From assembly GCA_947044405.1 (NCBI GenBank), contig CAMRHE010000205.1, positions 1,860,001 through 1,924,000 on the forward strand: 64,000 bases of DNA, in the 5' to 3' direction. How positions within the stretch are numbered: position 1 is the first letter of the stretch; each line of letters opens with the position of its first letter. The position numbers and the translations under genes were made by a program. Positions 1 through 9,560 of the stretch are shown here, in pieces. The notes beneath the pieces were generated by a model that was given only the letters and a program-made list of their open reading frames with translations, had not been told where the DNA came from and ran no database searches. The stretch is from Leptodactylus fallax (Eukaryota > Chordata > Amphibia > Anura > Leptodactylidae).

Positions 1-1339
1 TCAGAGGGGCGTTCAGAGCCTCAGCGCCTGCAGGATCAAGAGGATTAGTGATACCTGACAGGAACTCTTTCGCTGCATCTTCGTCGGTGGGTTTCGGGGA
101 GTAGAGGTCGCGGTAGTAGTCGCGGACGACGCCCATCACTTCCTTCTTCCCCCTTCTCGTGTTGCCGTCTCCATCCCTCATCTCTGTGACGGGCGTGTGG
201 CCTGAGTGGACCTTTCTGAAAAAGAAAGAGTTACATTTCTCACCCTTCTCCAGATGCTCCACCTTGGAACGGAAGATGATCTGCCGCGATTCCTCCTCAA
301 AGTGCCTCTTGAGACCCTTCTTGGCGTCCTCCAGCATATCCCTGACGTCCCAGCCACAGCGCTCGAGGTCCTGAAGGGAACGCAGCTCGCGCTGCATCTC
401 CCTCAGGTCCCCCTTGCGCCGGGCCGCCTGCTGGCGGCCTCTCGCCTGGAAGAAACAACGGATATTGACTTTAACATATTCCCACCAATCCGACAACCTG
501 CTAAAGGAAAATTTGTCGTTACGAAGGCACACGTAAACATCTCTAATCTCCTCCAACAACTCCTCATTTTCCAGCAAGGAGCAATTCAGCTTCCAGGAAC
601 CGGGGCCGGGTGGAAAACCGTTGCCCACAGCGCCCTCAAAGAGAATACCCCTGTGGTCAGAGAAGAAGCAAGGGATCATAGAGTGGCTTACCTGTGCTAC
701 TGACCGAGAGGTGAACACAAAGTCAATCCTGGAACGCACTGAGCCATCGGACCGACACCAGGTATAGTTGGCTGATGCCGGCCCCATAGAACCCACCGCG
801 TCCCTGAGAGAGGCCTCGGTCACCATCTCGATCAGCAGTTTAGATGTTACATCGAGCTTCGCTGACGCAGAAGAACTCCTTCCGTCACCCTCCACAGGGC
901 AGTTGAAGTCCCCAGCCAGAATGACCGCCCTGGTGGTAGCGAGCTGAGTGCGCAGGATCTGGAAAAGCTCCAGCCGCTCGTTCTTCATGGGGGAAGTGTA
1001 CACGTTGATGAGCCTAATAGGCTCCCCCGCCCAAGAACCATCTATGACCATTATCCGGCCACAGACGAGCTCCCGGTAGGTTTCAAGCGTGAAGGCGTTC
1101 CCCCTGATGAGAACGGCAATACCTGCGGACTTGCAGTCGCCACCACCCGACCAGTAAGACGGACCGTGGCTCCACTCCCTGCAGAGGTGTCCGTAGGACC
1201 GAAGAGAGGGGAGGCCGCACTCCTGCATTATCACGACATTCGCGTTAGCAATGTTCTCCACGAACGACAAAGCTGTCTGACATCTACTCCTCTCCTTGAT
1301 GCTCCGCACATTTATGGTAAAGATAGAGATCCTAGCCAT
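1..1339 (-). CDS. A1 ORF2, N-terminal endonuclease part (continues past window start)
   Basis: This is the beginning of the retrotransposon ORF2 polyprotein, which nicks target DNA and reverse-transcribes element RNA. The start is the ATG at 1337-1339, 43 bases after the ORF1 stop, the same spacing as in A2 and A3. The translation opens with the APE-endonuclease pattern (FTINVRSIKERSR near residue 5, then QECGLPSLRSYG). Downstream come the catalytic-type AGDFNCPVEGD and the SRIDFVFTS and SDHRGI motifs. The codons at 1090-1110 read VLIRGNAFTLET in frame, with five G in the run. A2 and A3 have six G there and are frameshifted. A1 is therefore the only copy here with an open endonuclease domain across that point. 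The RT domain lies outside the window. Confidence 0.8.
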   Translation of the reverse strand, partial: MARISIFTINVRSIKERSRCQTALSFVENIANANVVIMQECGLPSLRSYGHLCREWSHGPSYWSGGGDCKSAGIAVLIRGNAFTLETYRELVCGRIMVIDGSWAGEPIRLINVYTSPMKNERLELFQILRTQLATTRAVILAGDFNCPVEGDGRSSSASAKLDVTSKLLIEMVTEASLRDAVGSMGPASANYTWCRSDGSVRSRIDFVFTSRSVAQVSHSMIPCFFSDHRGILFEGAVGNGFPPGPGSWKLNCSLLENEELLEEIRDVYVCLRNDKFSFSRLSDWWEYVKVNIRCFFQARGRQQAARRKGDLREMQRELRSLQDLERCGWDVRDMLEDAKKGLKRHFEEESRQIIFRSKVEHLEKGEKCNSFFFRKVHSGHTPVTEMRDGDGNTRRGKKEVMGVVRDYYRDLYSPKPTDEDAAKEFLSGITNPLDPAGAEALNAPL

Positions 1340-1382
1340 AGTGAGAGAAAAAAGAAAAGATTAAACCTTCAAGACAGGTTTT

Positions 1383-3127
1383 CTAGTTACCGCTCCCGTC
1401 GGGGGGTTCCTCTTCCTTCTTGTCCGCAGGCAAGAGTTGCTCCAAGGAGTCGTCAATCGCCTGCAGGGCGTGGGTATCGAAAGCCTCCACCATCTCCACC
1501 GCCTCACCGCCGAGGATCTCGTTGATGATTGACGCTGGGGGTTCGGCCAACAGGGTATCCACATACTGCTCAAGTTCTACGTCCACCGGGATGGCGTCCT
1601 CGGCGGGCTCCACTGCGATCTTTTTGGAGACCTCGTCGTCTTCGTCGGGGCCTTCGCTCTTCTTTCTTTTTCTTTGTTCTGTAACAAGACAAGCGGGAGA
1701 AGGGAGGGGGGGGAATTCCTCCAAGGAGGGGCCCTCAGCAGCTGGAGGGGGGAGGTGTTAGTGCTGCTGGGGGGAGGGAAACCGGGGGGGGAGGGGTGAG
1801 GGGGGGCAGGGGTGGCCACTGAGGTGATGGGGGGAAGGAGTGGGATAACCTCAGTGGGGGGAACACGAGGAGGGGGGGGGGGAGTCGTCCGCTTACCCTG
1901 CTCAGGACCTTTCTTGGGCTGCTGCGGCGGCTGCGGCTTCTGCTTCTGCTGCTGCTGCTGCTGCTTACCCTTGTTCTGCTCCGGTTTCTGGGGATTCCGG
2001 GGCTTCTGCGTGTCTTTGGGCTTGGTCACTGGCTTCTTCTTGGCCGGTGCGGCGGGCGCACCGGCCGCGAAATCCGCCGCCACCTTCGCCCAGGATCTCT
2101 TCGGGCACCCCTTGTAGGCGTGGTCCGCCTCCCCACACAGATTACAGGTCTTCCGTGTGGGGCAATCCTTCGTCTCGTGCCCCACCACACGGCAGTTCCT
2201 GCAAGCGTTCTCCTTACAGGCCCTTCCTTCGTGCCCTTCCTTACCACACTTGCGACAGCAGCGCGGCATATCAGGGTAAAAGATGAGCCCGTAGGAGTTC
2301 CCGAGCGAGAACACCGGCGGCAGATGCACGAGGCCGTTAGGATTGTGGGGGTCCCTGTGGAGGCGGACTACGGCTGACCACTTGCTGTTCCAGAAGCCGA
2401 GACTGTTCAGGATCTTGGACGGCTCCTTGATCACAGTACAGTACCTGCTCAGGAACGTGGCTACGTCGCTGCCTGGGGTGTGCGGATTCCTCATCGCCAC
2501 CGTGATCCGCCTCTCATTTTGTTGCACTGAGCAGCTGCCCACGAACATCCTGAAAGGGGATCCCGGCAGCGCTGACTTCACCGCATCCCAATACCTCCTG
2601 CATATGTCCACGGAGGCAAAGGTCACGAAGAATATCCCCGTGAGAAAGGCGTGGACTGCCAGGGTCTCGGATTTGGAAAAGCCCTGCTCCAGGACCATCT
2701 TTTGACAGAAAACTTTTTCCGTCATGTTTGGACGCTTTCCGTCCACCTCTTTCAGCCTCAGAGTCACCGTTTGCCTCATCCAGGGCTCCAAGGTTGGAGG
2801 ACCCTGAGTGGGCAGCTGGTTTCCCGTCTGGCTGGCGGAAGTGGACGGAGAGACGTCCGAGATGGCCGCCGGAGCCTGGCTTACCTTGGCCGCGCCCCCA
2901 GCTGGTCTCCCCGCCTTCTTTGGGATGGCTCCTCCTGTGGCCATTACCTCCTGACACCGGGCTGTCCCACGAAGTCTCCGGGCAAAGAACTGTCCCTCGG
3001 CGCTCCTGAAGTCTTCTTCTCCTGGAGTTTCAGCTAGGCTCCGCCCCCTAATCTGAATATCTCCCGAAGCTCCGCCTCCTGAAGTCCAAGTCGTTCTCTC
3101 TCCCTGAGCTTCCCGGGATGTGCTCAC
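1383..3127 (-). pseudogene. A1 ORF1: RNA-binding protein with three CCHC zinc knuckles, frame-broken near its C-terminus
   Basis: In Tx1/L1-type elements ORF1 encodes the nucleic-acid-binding partner of the RNP. The main open frame is 1577-3127 (516 codons from the ATG at 3127). A conserved region at about residues 115-285 precedes three consecutive CCHC knuckles: CRKCGKEGHEGRAC, CRNCRVVGHETKDC and CNLCGEADHAYKGC, about residues 290-345. A basic Lys/Pro stretch and a polyglutamine run follow, then a Pro-rich linker encoded by long C runs. The acidic C-terminal domain (SEGPDEDDEVSKK, later EILGGEAVEMVEAFDTHA) lies in another frame at 1383-1724, so the frame is lost in a C/G homopolymer near 1710. 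The same domain is also displaced in A2 and A3. Sequencing error, true mutation or recoding are all possible. Confidence 0.8.
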
Positions 3128-3378
3128 GGTGGGTTCTCAGCTGCTTCTCCCTTGCTGGCGTCGGTCTTCGATGGCGAAGGTCTCGAAGGCGCTAGAGGGC
3201 TCGCCCTCTCAGTCTAATGGCAGATCAAATGCAGCACTGCTCCCCCGTCCAATAAATGACACTCGGTTTATCCTGGAAATTTCGGATATGGGCGTCCGAG
3301 CGGATCCGCTTTCTGGCGTCCCAGAAGTTTTACCGGATATTGCTATCCGAACGGTTCCTATTCCAGTTCCCCTCGCAC

Positions 3379-3404
3379 CAGATATTGAACTGATAAGAAC
3401 AGAT
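3379..3404 (-). repeat. U2 snRNA-derived 26-nt target segment (U2 nt 38-63), 5' of A1
   Basis: On the minus strand these 26 bases read from ATCTGTTCTTATCAG to AATATCTG and match vertebrate U2 snRNA nt 38-63 with one change (C for T at nt 54). It includes the branch-point-recognition region of U2. It lies between the poly(A) end of the noncoding retroposon and the 5' end of A1. The same 26-mer, with the same C variant, sits at 14997-15022 and, less its first three bases, at 21070-21092. Confidence 0.85.
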
Positions 3405-4288
3405 TTTTTTTTTTTTTTTTTTAGCGGTCTCAAAAACTGTGCCAACGAAAACACCAGTGCATGACAAAAAAGTGACGGGTGCCACTGAAAAAAAAACGTG
3501 CAAAGGATGCTGTCTATCGCAAAACCCATCTCAAAAGAGAATAGGTCCTCCGAAAACTATCCCCAAACTCAAAGCCAAAAGGCCCAAGAGGCAAGGGGGC
3601 AGTACCAACCCAACTGCCTAGACAGGAGGGTCAGTGACTTGCTTGGTTTCCTCCATGGGCTGCCACCACCAGGAGTACCGCCAAGCCAGCTACTTGCATC
3701 AGTCCCCTCAAGGGCTGCCACCCCAAGAGTACGACCGAGCCTGCAACTGTTGCCCGTCTCCACAAAAGCAGAGACGGACACTGGAGAGCAAAGAAGGAGG
3801 GAACCCGAGGGCCACACACTCCAACTCCTAGACTTCGGGTAGGACCCAAAAGGGTTTCCGCACCCCTACATCCACACAAAAACAGTGACAAAACAAGTGA
3901 CAAAACGTGATAGACAAAAAAGAATAAATAAGTGAATAGAGTGCCAGTGTACTGGCCCGGTCTATCCGCCGGATCTATAAAAAATTACCCTTGCTGGATA
4001 AACCAGGCAAAAGGGTGAGTGCTCCTTAGGTGTATTCAAGTGCTTGTGCAATGTGCCAAATTCAGTGGGTTTCCCAGGCCCAGGGAATAAAGGCACCTCC
4101 GGAGTCACCATCCCCAGAGGCACTTGCACCATGAGACCTTCGAAGGCATCCCCAGCCTCTTGGCTTCGATCCCAGGGCCAGCGAAGAAAACCCTGGTGTG
4201 GTTCCCTGTCTCATGTTCGCAGTCTTCAGTTGGCTCCCTACAGGGGGGTGTGGCGACTTCCCCTGGCGGAACCAACCTACTAGCTGTT
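3405..4288 (-). mobile_element. Noncoding poly(A) retroposon inserted at the U2 target, copy 1
   Basis: This is an 884-bp unit on the minus strand that ends in an 18-base A tail (3405-3422) directly abutting U2 nt 38. It has no coding frame similar to element A or B. A second copy in the opposite orientation, 5'-truncated, is at 39187-39822. The two share the segment around TTTATCCAGCA, a GGGTCCTACCCGAAGTCTAG block and a 3' end with CACTTTTTTGTCATGCAC. No convincing tRNA, 5S or 7SL head was seen; one B-box-like GGATCGAAGCC occurs near 4170 without a correctly placed A box. It is either a nonautonomous LINE parasite or a processed copy of an unknown RNA. Confidence 0.7.
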
Positions 4289-4304
4289 ACTGATAAGAAC
4301 AGAT
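4289..4304 (-). repeat. U2 snRNA-derived segment (U2 nt 38-53) after B1
   Basis: The minus strand reads ATCTGTTCTTATCAGT directly after the A tail of element B1, an exact match to U2 nt 38-53. This places B's 3' junction at the same U2 position used by element A. Confidence 0.85.
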
Positions 4305-4440
4305 TTTTTTTTTTAAGTTGAAAACCGTCACACAGGACGGCATTTTTTATTAAAACAACTTGTGATACATAAAATTTCAACTTTAACATAGATCAACAAA
4401 CACGAATAAAAATAGACATCCTAAAAAGGGTACTTGGTGG

Positions 4441-7400
4441 CTATATATTAGAATTCCATTCCCTTAAAAACCATTTCCTTAATAAGGGGGCTTTAGCTTT
4501 AGCATCTAAAAGATAATAAAAATACATATCGCTAAAACACAGTCTTAGAACATCAACAGTGGATAAAACATCTTTCTTAAAAAGCAAGATGTTCCTGGCC
4601 GTCCAGAGCGCGGCTTTCACACAGTTCATCGTCTTCCATGCCACGGCCTTCTGGAACGTCGTCGGGCAACTAAAGAGTCCATATAGGGTCATGTTGTATG
4701 TCAGGTCTCTCAGGCCCGCCATCTTAGCCAACAAAGGGAGTATTTTAGTCCATAAGTCTTTTGCAAAAGTACACTCCCAAAAAATATGGAGCACGGTTTC
4801 CTCTGCCTGGCAGCCCTCCCTCGGGCAGACGGCGGACCTGGCGTATCCTCTTCTGTATTGGAAAGCCCGGCACGGAAGACACTGGTGCACACAACTCCAG
4901 GCCAGGTCCAACTGCTGATTAAAAAGAGGGAAACAGCTAGTTAAATTCCATATCTTAGCGCTCGTTTCTACATTAAAATTCTCGATTTGTATCGTATTTT
5001 CTTCCCCTCTTAATATAGTAATAATCCTCTTGCTGTATTTTAGTTCTTCAACGGTTCTATTTTTTAGATTAAAAAGGCTCACTATTTTCTCCAAGATACT
5101 ATAGTGTGATGGGAGGTTAAAAGAATACGGTGAAGTTAAAACAGTCTTAAACCAGCCCATTTTCCTCATAAAAACACCCGTGTTGTATCTTAAAAAATAT
5201 GACCAATAGTGATCTTTAAAAAGCCCGTTAAAACAATAACAAAAATACTTAATTAAAAGGAACCTGTTAAAATCGGGGAAATCCTTACCACCTTTTTTCT
5301 TAGATCTCACCACCAGTTCTCTTTTAATTTTTTCTGCCTTGGAATTCCAAAAAAACGTAAAACAAGACTTGATAATTTTTCTGAGTAAAACCGTAGGGGG
5401 AGGGAATACCAGACTCAAATATAATAAAATCGGGAGAATTACCATTTTTAAAATCAAAACCTTTCCCTCCATGCTTAATTTCCTTAGGTTCCACATGCAT
5501 AATTTCTTATTTATTTTTTCAGCCACCAAGTCCCAACTGGAAACCCCATTATTAGACTCGCTGAAGGAGATGCCTAAAATTTTAACAGATTCAGACACAG
5601 GGATTGGGATGTCAGTAAGGGCCATGCCTCCAATGTTTAAAAGACTACTTTTATTATAATTTATCTTAAAACCTGAGGCACAGCAGTAAAAATCAATCTG
5701 TTTAAAAGTTCTCTGTATTGCAGGGGTGTCCTGACAAAAAACTGTGACGTCATCCATGTACCCCACTGCTTTGGCTTCCACCCCTCCACCTCCGGGCAGG
5801 GGCACGCCACGTATCTTCTTGTCATTTCTTATTGCACATAATAGGGGTTCCAGTGCACATATAAAAAGCAGTGGGGACAAGGGACACCCCTGCTTCACAC
5901 CTGATTTTAAAAATACCTCCTGCGTCTTAAAACCATTAATTAAGATTTTACTTCTACAATTCTTATAAAAGGCCTTTAAAGACAGTAAAAACCCCTCGGG
6001 TACCCCCATGCGATCTAAAACCTTAAAAAGATAAAAGTGGGACACCCTATCAAAAGCCTTTTCAAAGTCAAGTGACAGGATAGCCAACTTACTTTTCCTG
6101 TTTTTTGCCTCCTCTATTACGTCCTTTATTAGGTTGAGGGTGTCCCACACGCTCCTACCTGGCACCCCGCAGACCTGGTTCGAATGGATTATCTGCGGGA
6201 TGACGGTCTTTAGGCGATTTGCACAGAGCTTTGCCATTACTTTATAATCCACATTGAGGAGGGTGATTGGTCTCCAATTCTTCAGATCCGATTTGTCACC
6301 TTTTTTAAATAGAAGGGAGACCTCACCCTTCCTCCAGGATTTGGGGAGCTTCTTAGAAATAAAAACATCCTTAATAAGATTAATAAGATCGTCTTTCAGT
6401 ATTTCATAGAATTTTATATAAAATTCATAGGGTAACCCGTCGGGGCCAGGTACCTTACCTGCTTTAAAACTTCTTAAAGATTGTAAAACCTCCTGCTCCT
6501 CAGGCATCTGCAATAAAAAAACTTTAGAAGCAGGGGATAAAATGGTCTTAACCTCCTTCAGCGAGTCAACTAAAAACTATGATCCACAGGCTTAGTGCTA
6601 AAAGGTCTGAATAAAAGGCGTGGGCTTTTGTTAAAATACCCTGTATATTGGTATCTCCTTCTATATTCTCAATCATAGTTTTGTTTTCACTTATTTTTTA
6701 AAAAGTATCTAGAGCATTTTCATTTTCCTCAATATGACGTACTTTAGTACGGAAAATAATTTCCTTACCTTTATGCTCTAGACACTTGGAGATTTCCTCT
6801 TTTAAGTTTAAAATATCATTTTGCACTTCTAAACCAGCTTTTTCCAGTTTATACAGGGTTTGCAGGCGGGCATTGAGATCCTCATAAAAAGCCAACTCCT
6901 CTTTCTTCTTTTGTATCCCCCTTTTTGTAAAAAAACGTCTGATGCGATGCTTTATTTTGCCCCACCACTTACAAATGGGGACACTAGGGTCTCTGGCCCG
7001 CCTGCATCTCTGATAAAATTCAATAAAATCTTTACAAACCTGTGGATCATCTAAAAGTGAGACATTTAACTTCCAGGACTTCTGACCTTTAAAAGAATTT
7101 TCGTTAGCTTTTACCTTAAAACTTAAAACTCTAGGGTCAGATAAAATATTGGTTAAAACACTACAAGATAAAGGCAACACATTCTGTGAGGTAAAAATAT
7201 AGTCAATCCTGGAGCTGCACGAGGCATTACTCCAGGTAACGCCGGCTCCCTCCGGCAAACCTCTGTTGCAATCTTTGTAAACGTCTCTAAGTCTACAGTC
7301 CAGGGTAAGATTTTTTAACATGCCGGAGGTTTTGTCATAGTTCCTAGAGGAACTATTCGTGAGCCGGCGTTCTCCTCTTAAAACACAGTTAAAATCACCC

Positions 7401-7819
7401 GCCATTATCAATGGATCCGTTGTATCAATAAATAGGGGGATAATCTCCAGCATCTTAGCTCTCTCTTGCTTATCGGGTGATGCATAGATATTTAAAAGTT
7501 GCCACTTAAAACCATCGATAATAACTTTAACCAATAAAATACGTCCTGGAAGTATCTCTTGAATAAAATCGATTAAAACATTGCCTTTAAAAAGGATTGC
7601 CACGCCGGAAGCTCTGGATTCGTTGGACCCTGACCACACGGAGGGCCCGAGCTTCCAATCCTTTTCATATTTACGATAGGAAAGCATGTGATCTATACCG
7701 CACTCCTGCAGGAAAAAAATTGAGGCTGCCAGGCAGGAAAAATAGTTGAAAAGAGCGGCCCGTCTGGTCTTGGATTTGGCACCCCTCACGTTGAAAGAAA
7801 TTCCTGAGATCTCCGCCAT
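4441..7819 (-). pseudogene. B1 ORF2: endonuclease-reverse transcriptase, frameshifted between domains
   Basis: This is the ORF2 polyprotein of element B. The endonuclease frame is 6698-7819: ISFNVRGAKSKTRR at the start, QECGIDHML, MAGDFNCVLRGE and SRIDYIFTS. The reverse transcriptase frame is 4441-6513: GPDGLPYEFY, NWRPITLLNVDYK, LDFEKAFDRV, the catalytic YMDDVTVF box at about 5750 and GFKINYNKS. A C-terminal Cys/His knuckle, CPREGCQAEETVLHIFWEC, lies near 4790-4850. The connecting stretch 6514-6697 has lost frame. B2 shows extra A/T bases in the homopolymers here, so single-base indels explain the break. One potential catalytic-motif change in the endonuclease is SDPRVL, where B2 has SDHRVL (catalytic-type His lost). 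Confidence 0.85.
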
Positions 7820-7923
7820 TGGGAAAATAGAAAGGATCCAAACCAGAATAAAACGATAAATACATAAATAATCTTCTTATAGTAAAAAAACGGTTTCCAG
7901 ATGAACACTTACCACCAGCAGAG

Positions 7924-8824
7924 TTAACACTGCCCTAACTCCAAGCCTTCGAGCTCGGAGTCTACTGTTAACATAGAGGCTGGGGAGGAACTGTCACTCA
8001 GGTTGTCACCGCCAACGGCCCCCTTAGAGGTCGCTGCGTTCGGAGAAAAGGGGAAGGACCGGTCCTGAGACTCTAGAGGTTGCCCATTTAGGTCCTCATC
8101 CGAGGACCCTAGGTCTGGAGGGTCGCCAACTGGATCGTCCCCCCCCCCTCTGGTCCGAAGGTGAACCTTCAACAGGGGGAGGCTGCGCACACGGGATCTG
8201 CTCAGACTCTGGAGAGGGGTTGGTATTCTCTTCCTCAACCTGGGTAGGCTGAATCGGAGGTTTCGGGCTCACCGGACCCTCAGGTACGCCCGAGGTGTCC
8301 ATCTGGATCCCTTCCTCCCCCTCTTCCTTCACGCTCTCGGTTCTCCCTTTCTTTAGGCGACCCTCCTCACAATCTGAGGGCTCCTCCGAACTCAGGCCGG
8401 AGGATCCTATCTTGCGACCAGAGCTAAACCTCTCCTCTCTTTTGCGCTGCATACCAGAGGAGGAGGGGTCAACCCCTTTTTTCCCCTTTTTCCTTTTTAC
8501 CTCTATCCAAGATTCACGCTTCTCCCTTGGGGCCGTCGGCTCAGTGGTACCCATATATGTAGTATCAACGCTCTTATCAGTACTACCTGAGTGACCTACC
8601 TGTTCCTCCGCCTCAGGGCAGTCTGGCTCCGCCGGTGGTGGTTGTGGGGGTGCCTCGGGCCGCTCCTCTTCCATTTCTTCTTCTTCCACTTCTTCTTCTG
8701 GGCGTCTATGGGGGCAGCTTTTATATAGATGACCTGTTTTCTGGCAAAAAGTACATTTTTTAGGGTGAGAACATACTTTAGTTTCATGCTCTCTGCTACC
8801 ACAATTTCTGCATTTAATGTCGCA
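7924..8824 (-). pseudogene. B1 ORF1 fragment: CCHC knuckle protein, 5' end missing
   Basis: This is the C-terminal two-thirds of B ORF1. It retains two of the three knuckles seen in B2 (CRNCGSREHETKVC and CTFCQKTGHLYKSC). An acidic Glu-rich region (EEEVEEEEMEEERPE) and a Lys-rich WIEVKRKKGKKG segment follow. The upstream frame ends at 8096, while an acidic tail (DDPVGDPPDLGSSDEDLNGQ) is open in the next frame at 7924-8238. The two frames overlap after a run of ten C. B2 has seven C there and the same frame relation. N-terminal residues encoded upstream of 8824 are replaced by low-complexity G/C sequence that translates to meaningless Pro/Gly. Confidence 0.75.
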
Positions 8825-8949
8825 GCGCGCGGCCGGGGGGCCCCCCCCCCCCCCCCCCCGGGGGCCCCCCCCCCCCCCCCGGCGCGCGGCGGCCCCCCCC
8901 CCGGGGCCCCCCCCGGGGCGCGGGGCCGGCCGCCCGGGGGGGGGGGGGG
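8825..8949. other. G/C-only low-complexity block joining B1 and A2
   Basis: This is about 125 bases made only of G and C, in long mono-G and mono-C runs. It lies exactly between the point where B1 loses similarity to B2 and the 3' end of A2. No U2 target bases are visible here, unlike the other junctions. It looks like a sequencing, consensus or gap-filling artefact rather than biology. A true G/C expansion cannot be excluded from sequence alone. Confidence 0.7.
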
Positions 8950-9560
8950 TTGGATTGAACAAAAGCTTTTATTTGCATCCAAGTCTTATACAAAAAATAA
9001 CAAGGTACTGCGACGCAGCGCATAACTGTATTACAATACCACAATTCAGTCTATATCATTCATCCTTAAGGGATGCGGCGCGGCATACGGCGACAGGAAA
9101 TACATCCTAACACTACATGCTGCACTACAAACCTAACTGACATACTTTTGGTCAATGCAATAAACACAGACGAGTGACAAAAACAGAGGGACGAGGGGGA
9201 GGGAAGGTCACAGGCCCGAAGCTTTATTGATTGACCACAACACACATGAGGGGAGGACAGGCAATGCAAGAAATAATATACTTCCTATACTACCACTACT
9301 TCCTACCCTGGCAATAACTAACACATTTTAGGGGGGGACAGGTAAATACAAGAAATAATATACTTCCTATACTACCACTACTTCCTACCCTAACTCTAAA
9401 CAAAATGGTTAAACGGCAAAAGCATCAAACATGTGATGGGATGGGGAAGAGGAAAGAGGGAAAGGGGAGGGGGATGATCACAGGCCCGAAGCTTTATTTG
9501 AGTAACACGACAGACATGAAGGGAGGACGGGGAAGGGAAAAAACAGACGTCGCCGAAGAC

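Larger units (their letters stand above)
1..3378 (-). mobile_element. Element A copy 1 (A1): Tx1-clade U2-targeted LINE, 5' half
   Basis: This is the 5' half of a GC-rich two-ORF non-LTR retrotransposon whose 3' half lies beyond the window start. It is closely similar to A2 (8950-14996) and A3 (15023-21069), but differs at scattered bases, including at an ORF2 frameshift that A2 and A3 share and A1 lacks. The 5' end is placed at 3378 because the next 26 bases (3379-3404) match U2 snRNA nt 38-63. Assignment to the Tx1 branch of L1-like elements rests on three features: ORF1 with three CCHC knuckles, ORF2 with an APE-type endonuclease, and insertion in a U2 snRNA gene, the known target of Keno elements. 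Confidence 0.85.
4305..8824 (-). mobile_element. Element B copy 1 (B1): AT-rich U2-targeted Tx1-clade LINE, 5'-truncated in ORF1
   Basis: This is the second U2-site family, on the minus strand, with its 3' poly(A) at 4305-4314. It aligns with B2 (21112-28115) up to 8824, where the sequence changes abruptly to a G/C-only block. It contains most of ORF1, a 104-base ORF1-ORF2 spacer (7820-7923), broken ORF2 and a short 3' UTR. Base composition is markedly AT-rich compared with A, and A-tract indels against B2 are common. At 6660-6680 B1 keeps the empty site (TTCTATATTCTC) corresponding to the Tc1 insertion in B2. Confidence 0.85.

Noticed and set aside
206..703. 165-codon plus-strand frame, repeated at 11822 and 17894
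   Set aside because: It is antisense to the ORF2 endonuclease of element A and repeats only because A repeats. No domain or initiation context supports it.
8596..9110. Pro/Gly/Arg-rich frames on both strands
   Set aside because: They are translations of the G/C-only block 8825-8949 and are not protein genes.
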